Source: Clostridia bacterium (GTDB lineage: Bacteria; Bacillota_A; Clostridia; Oscillospirales; CAG-272). Taken from it: a DNA stretch of 15,870 nucleotides. The notes below the pieces were generated by a model. That model had not been told where the DNA came from and did no database searches. It saw only the letters and a program-made list of their open reading frames with translations. Of the stretch, positions 15,548 to 15,870 are shown piece by piece (position 1 is the stretch's first letter; every line of letters starts with the position of its first letter). The stretch lies in NCBI GenBank assembly GCA_017395725.1, contig JAFQOB010000011.1, positions 1-15,870 on the forward strand, in the 5' to 3' direction. Made by a program: the position numbers and the translations under genes.

Positions 15548-15566
15548 GGGAGGGGAAACCCCTCCC
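15548..15566. repeat. GC-rich hairpin GGGAGGGG/CCCCTCCC
   Basis: A perfect 8-bp stem with loop AAA, followed by CCTACAAAT. It lies between the convergent ends of the XRE-type gene and the aminotransferase gene. It resembles GC-rich intergenic words of family B DNA near 2030-2045 (TGTCCCTACA). It has no T-run, so it is more likely part of a dispersed repeat than a terminator. Confidence 0.55.
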
Positions 15567-15607
15567 CTACAAATATCTAATAATGTCTGCACAGATAATA
15601 AAAAGTG

Positions 15608-15685
15608 GCACAAACCAAGCGAATCAAGGTTCTTTGCCTACTTTCTTCCTTAAAGAAAGTAGGGAACTTTTTTTAAAAAGTTTCC
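15608..15685. repeat. Dispersed repeat family B, copy 3
   Basis: GCACAAACCAAG (from 15608) leads to a 35-base block at 15630-15664 identical to 2084-2118. The block includes the CCTACTTTCTT/AAGAAAGTAGG hairpin. It is followed by an AACTTTTT/AAAAAGTT stem (15665-15685) like that in the gyrB leader. It lies 10 bases beyond the 3' end of the aminotransferase gene, so it may also act in ending that minus-strand transcript. Confidence 0.72.
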
Positions 15686-15694
15686 ATAATAATA

Positions 15695-15870
15695 TTATTT
15701 ATTTTCAAGTAATTTTTCAACAGCGGCGAGTTTAACGCAAACGCAGAGAACACCGATAGCTTTTTTAAGTTCTTCGGGTGTAGGATAGGAAGGAGCAATA
15801 CGGAGGTTTCTGTCTCTGGGGTCATTACCGTAGGGGTAGGTAGCGCCTGCAGTTGTGAGAGTAACGCCGG
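15695..15870 (-). CDS. C-terminal end of a PLP-dependent aminotransferase (partial)
   Basis: The minus-strand frame is open from the window edge to a TAA at 15697-15695, giving 57 residues. It reads GVTLTTAGATYPYGNDPRD, then NLRIAPSYPTPEELKKAI and LCVCVKLAAVEKLL. This is the C-terminal small domain of a fold-type I aminotransferase. The NLRIAPSYP arginine is the usual substrate-carboxylate ligand. The TYPYGNDPRD and VCVKLAAVEKL words resemble the aspartate aminotransferase family of Clostridia (Pfam PF12897 type). The exact substrate cannot be told from this fragment. The gene runs convergent to the XRE-type regulator. Confidence 0.75.
   Translation of the reverse strand, partial: GVTLTTAGATYPYGNDPRDRNLRIAPSYPTPEELKKAIGVLCVCVKLAAVEKLLENK

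Overview
The window looks like the chromosomal replication-origin neighbourhood of a low-GC, Gram-positive (Firmicutes, Clostridia-type) bacterium. The evidence is the order dnaA - oriC - dnaN - recF - remB - gyrB - gyrA, the short GyrB of 639 residues, a RemB/DUF370 protein, Firmicutes-type Shine-Dalgarno sites and rho-independent terminators. Codons are rich in AGA and ATA, and intergenic DNA is packed with repeated hairpins of a kind I associate with gut Clostridia. I cannot name a species.

Region 1 (1-2167): the 3' part of dnaA (its start lies before the window), then an 857-base gene-free stretch. The first 330 bases hold DnaA-box-like sites on both strands, ending in a DnaA box followed by a run that fits a DnaA-trio unwinding element and an AT-rich stretch. 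This is the probable oriC. The rest is filled with three kinds of palindromic dispersed repeat. Region 2 (2168-4639): dnaN, recF and remB, tightly packed. The small S4-domain gene that sits between dnaN and recF in Bacillus is absent. Region 3 (4640-10216): a 200-base leader with four stacked hairpins, then gyrB, a PfkB-family sugar-phosphate kinase inserted between the gyrase genes, and gyrA. GyrA carries Ala at the classic quinolone-resistance serine position. Region 4 (10191-12119): a small lipoprotein gene that starts inside the end of gyrA, then tyrS, ending at a clear terminator.

Region 5 (12187-14925): a three-gene transcription unit with a near-consensus promoter and a terminator. It encodes a NAT_N/GNAT_C-type acyltransferase-like protein, a 106-residue orphan protein, and a polysaccharide-deacetylase-like protein. 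The orphan is homologous, without gaps, to the C-terminal domain of the deacetylase-like protein. This is the least characterised set and the best candidate for an undescribed function, probably carbohydrate or acyl-group chemistry in the cytoplasm. Region 6 (14926-15538): an AbrB/SpoVT-like regulator on the minus strand, interrupted by one nonsense codon, diverges from a small XRE-type regulator across a palindrome-rich promoter. The pair is bracketed by two look-alike terminators. Region 7 (15541-15870): more repeat hairpins and the 3' end of a minus-strand PLP aminotransferase.

Regions 1 to 4 are core replication, supercoiling and translation genes reading away from the origin on the leading strand. 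Regions 5 to 7 are accessory in character. I found no tRNA, rRNA, CRISPR array or transposase.
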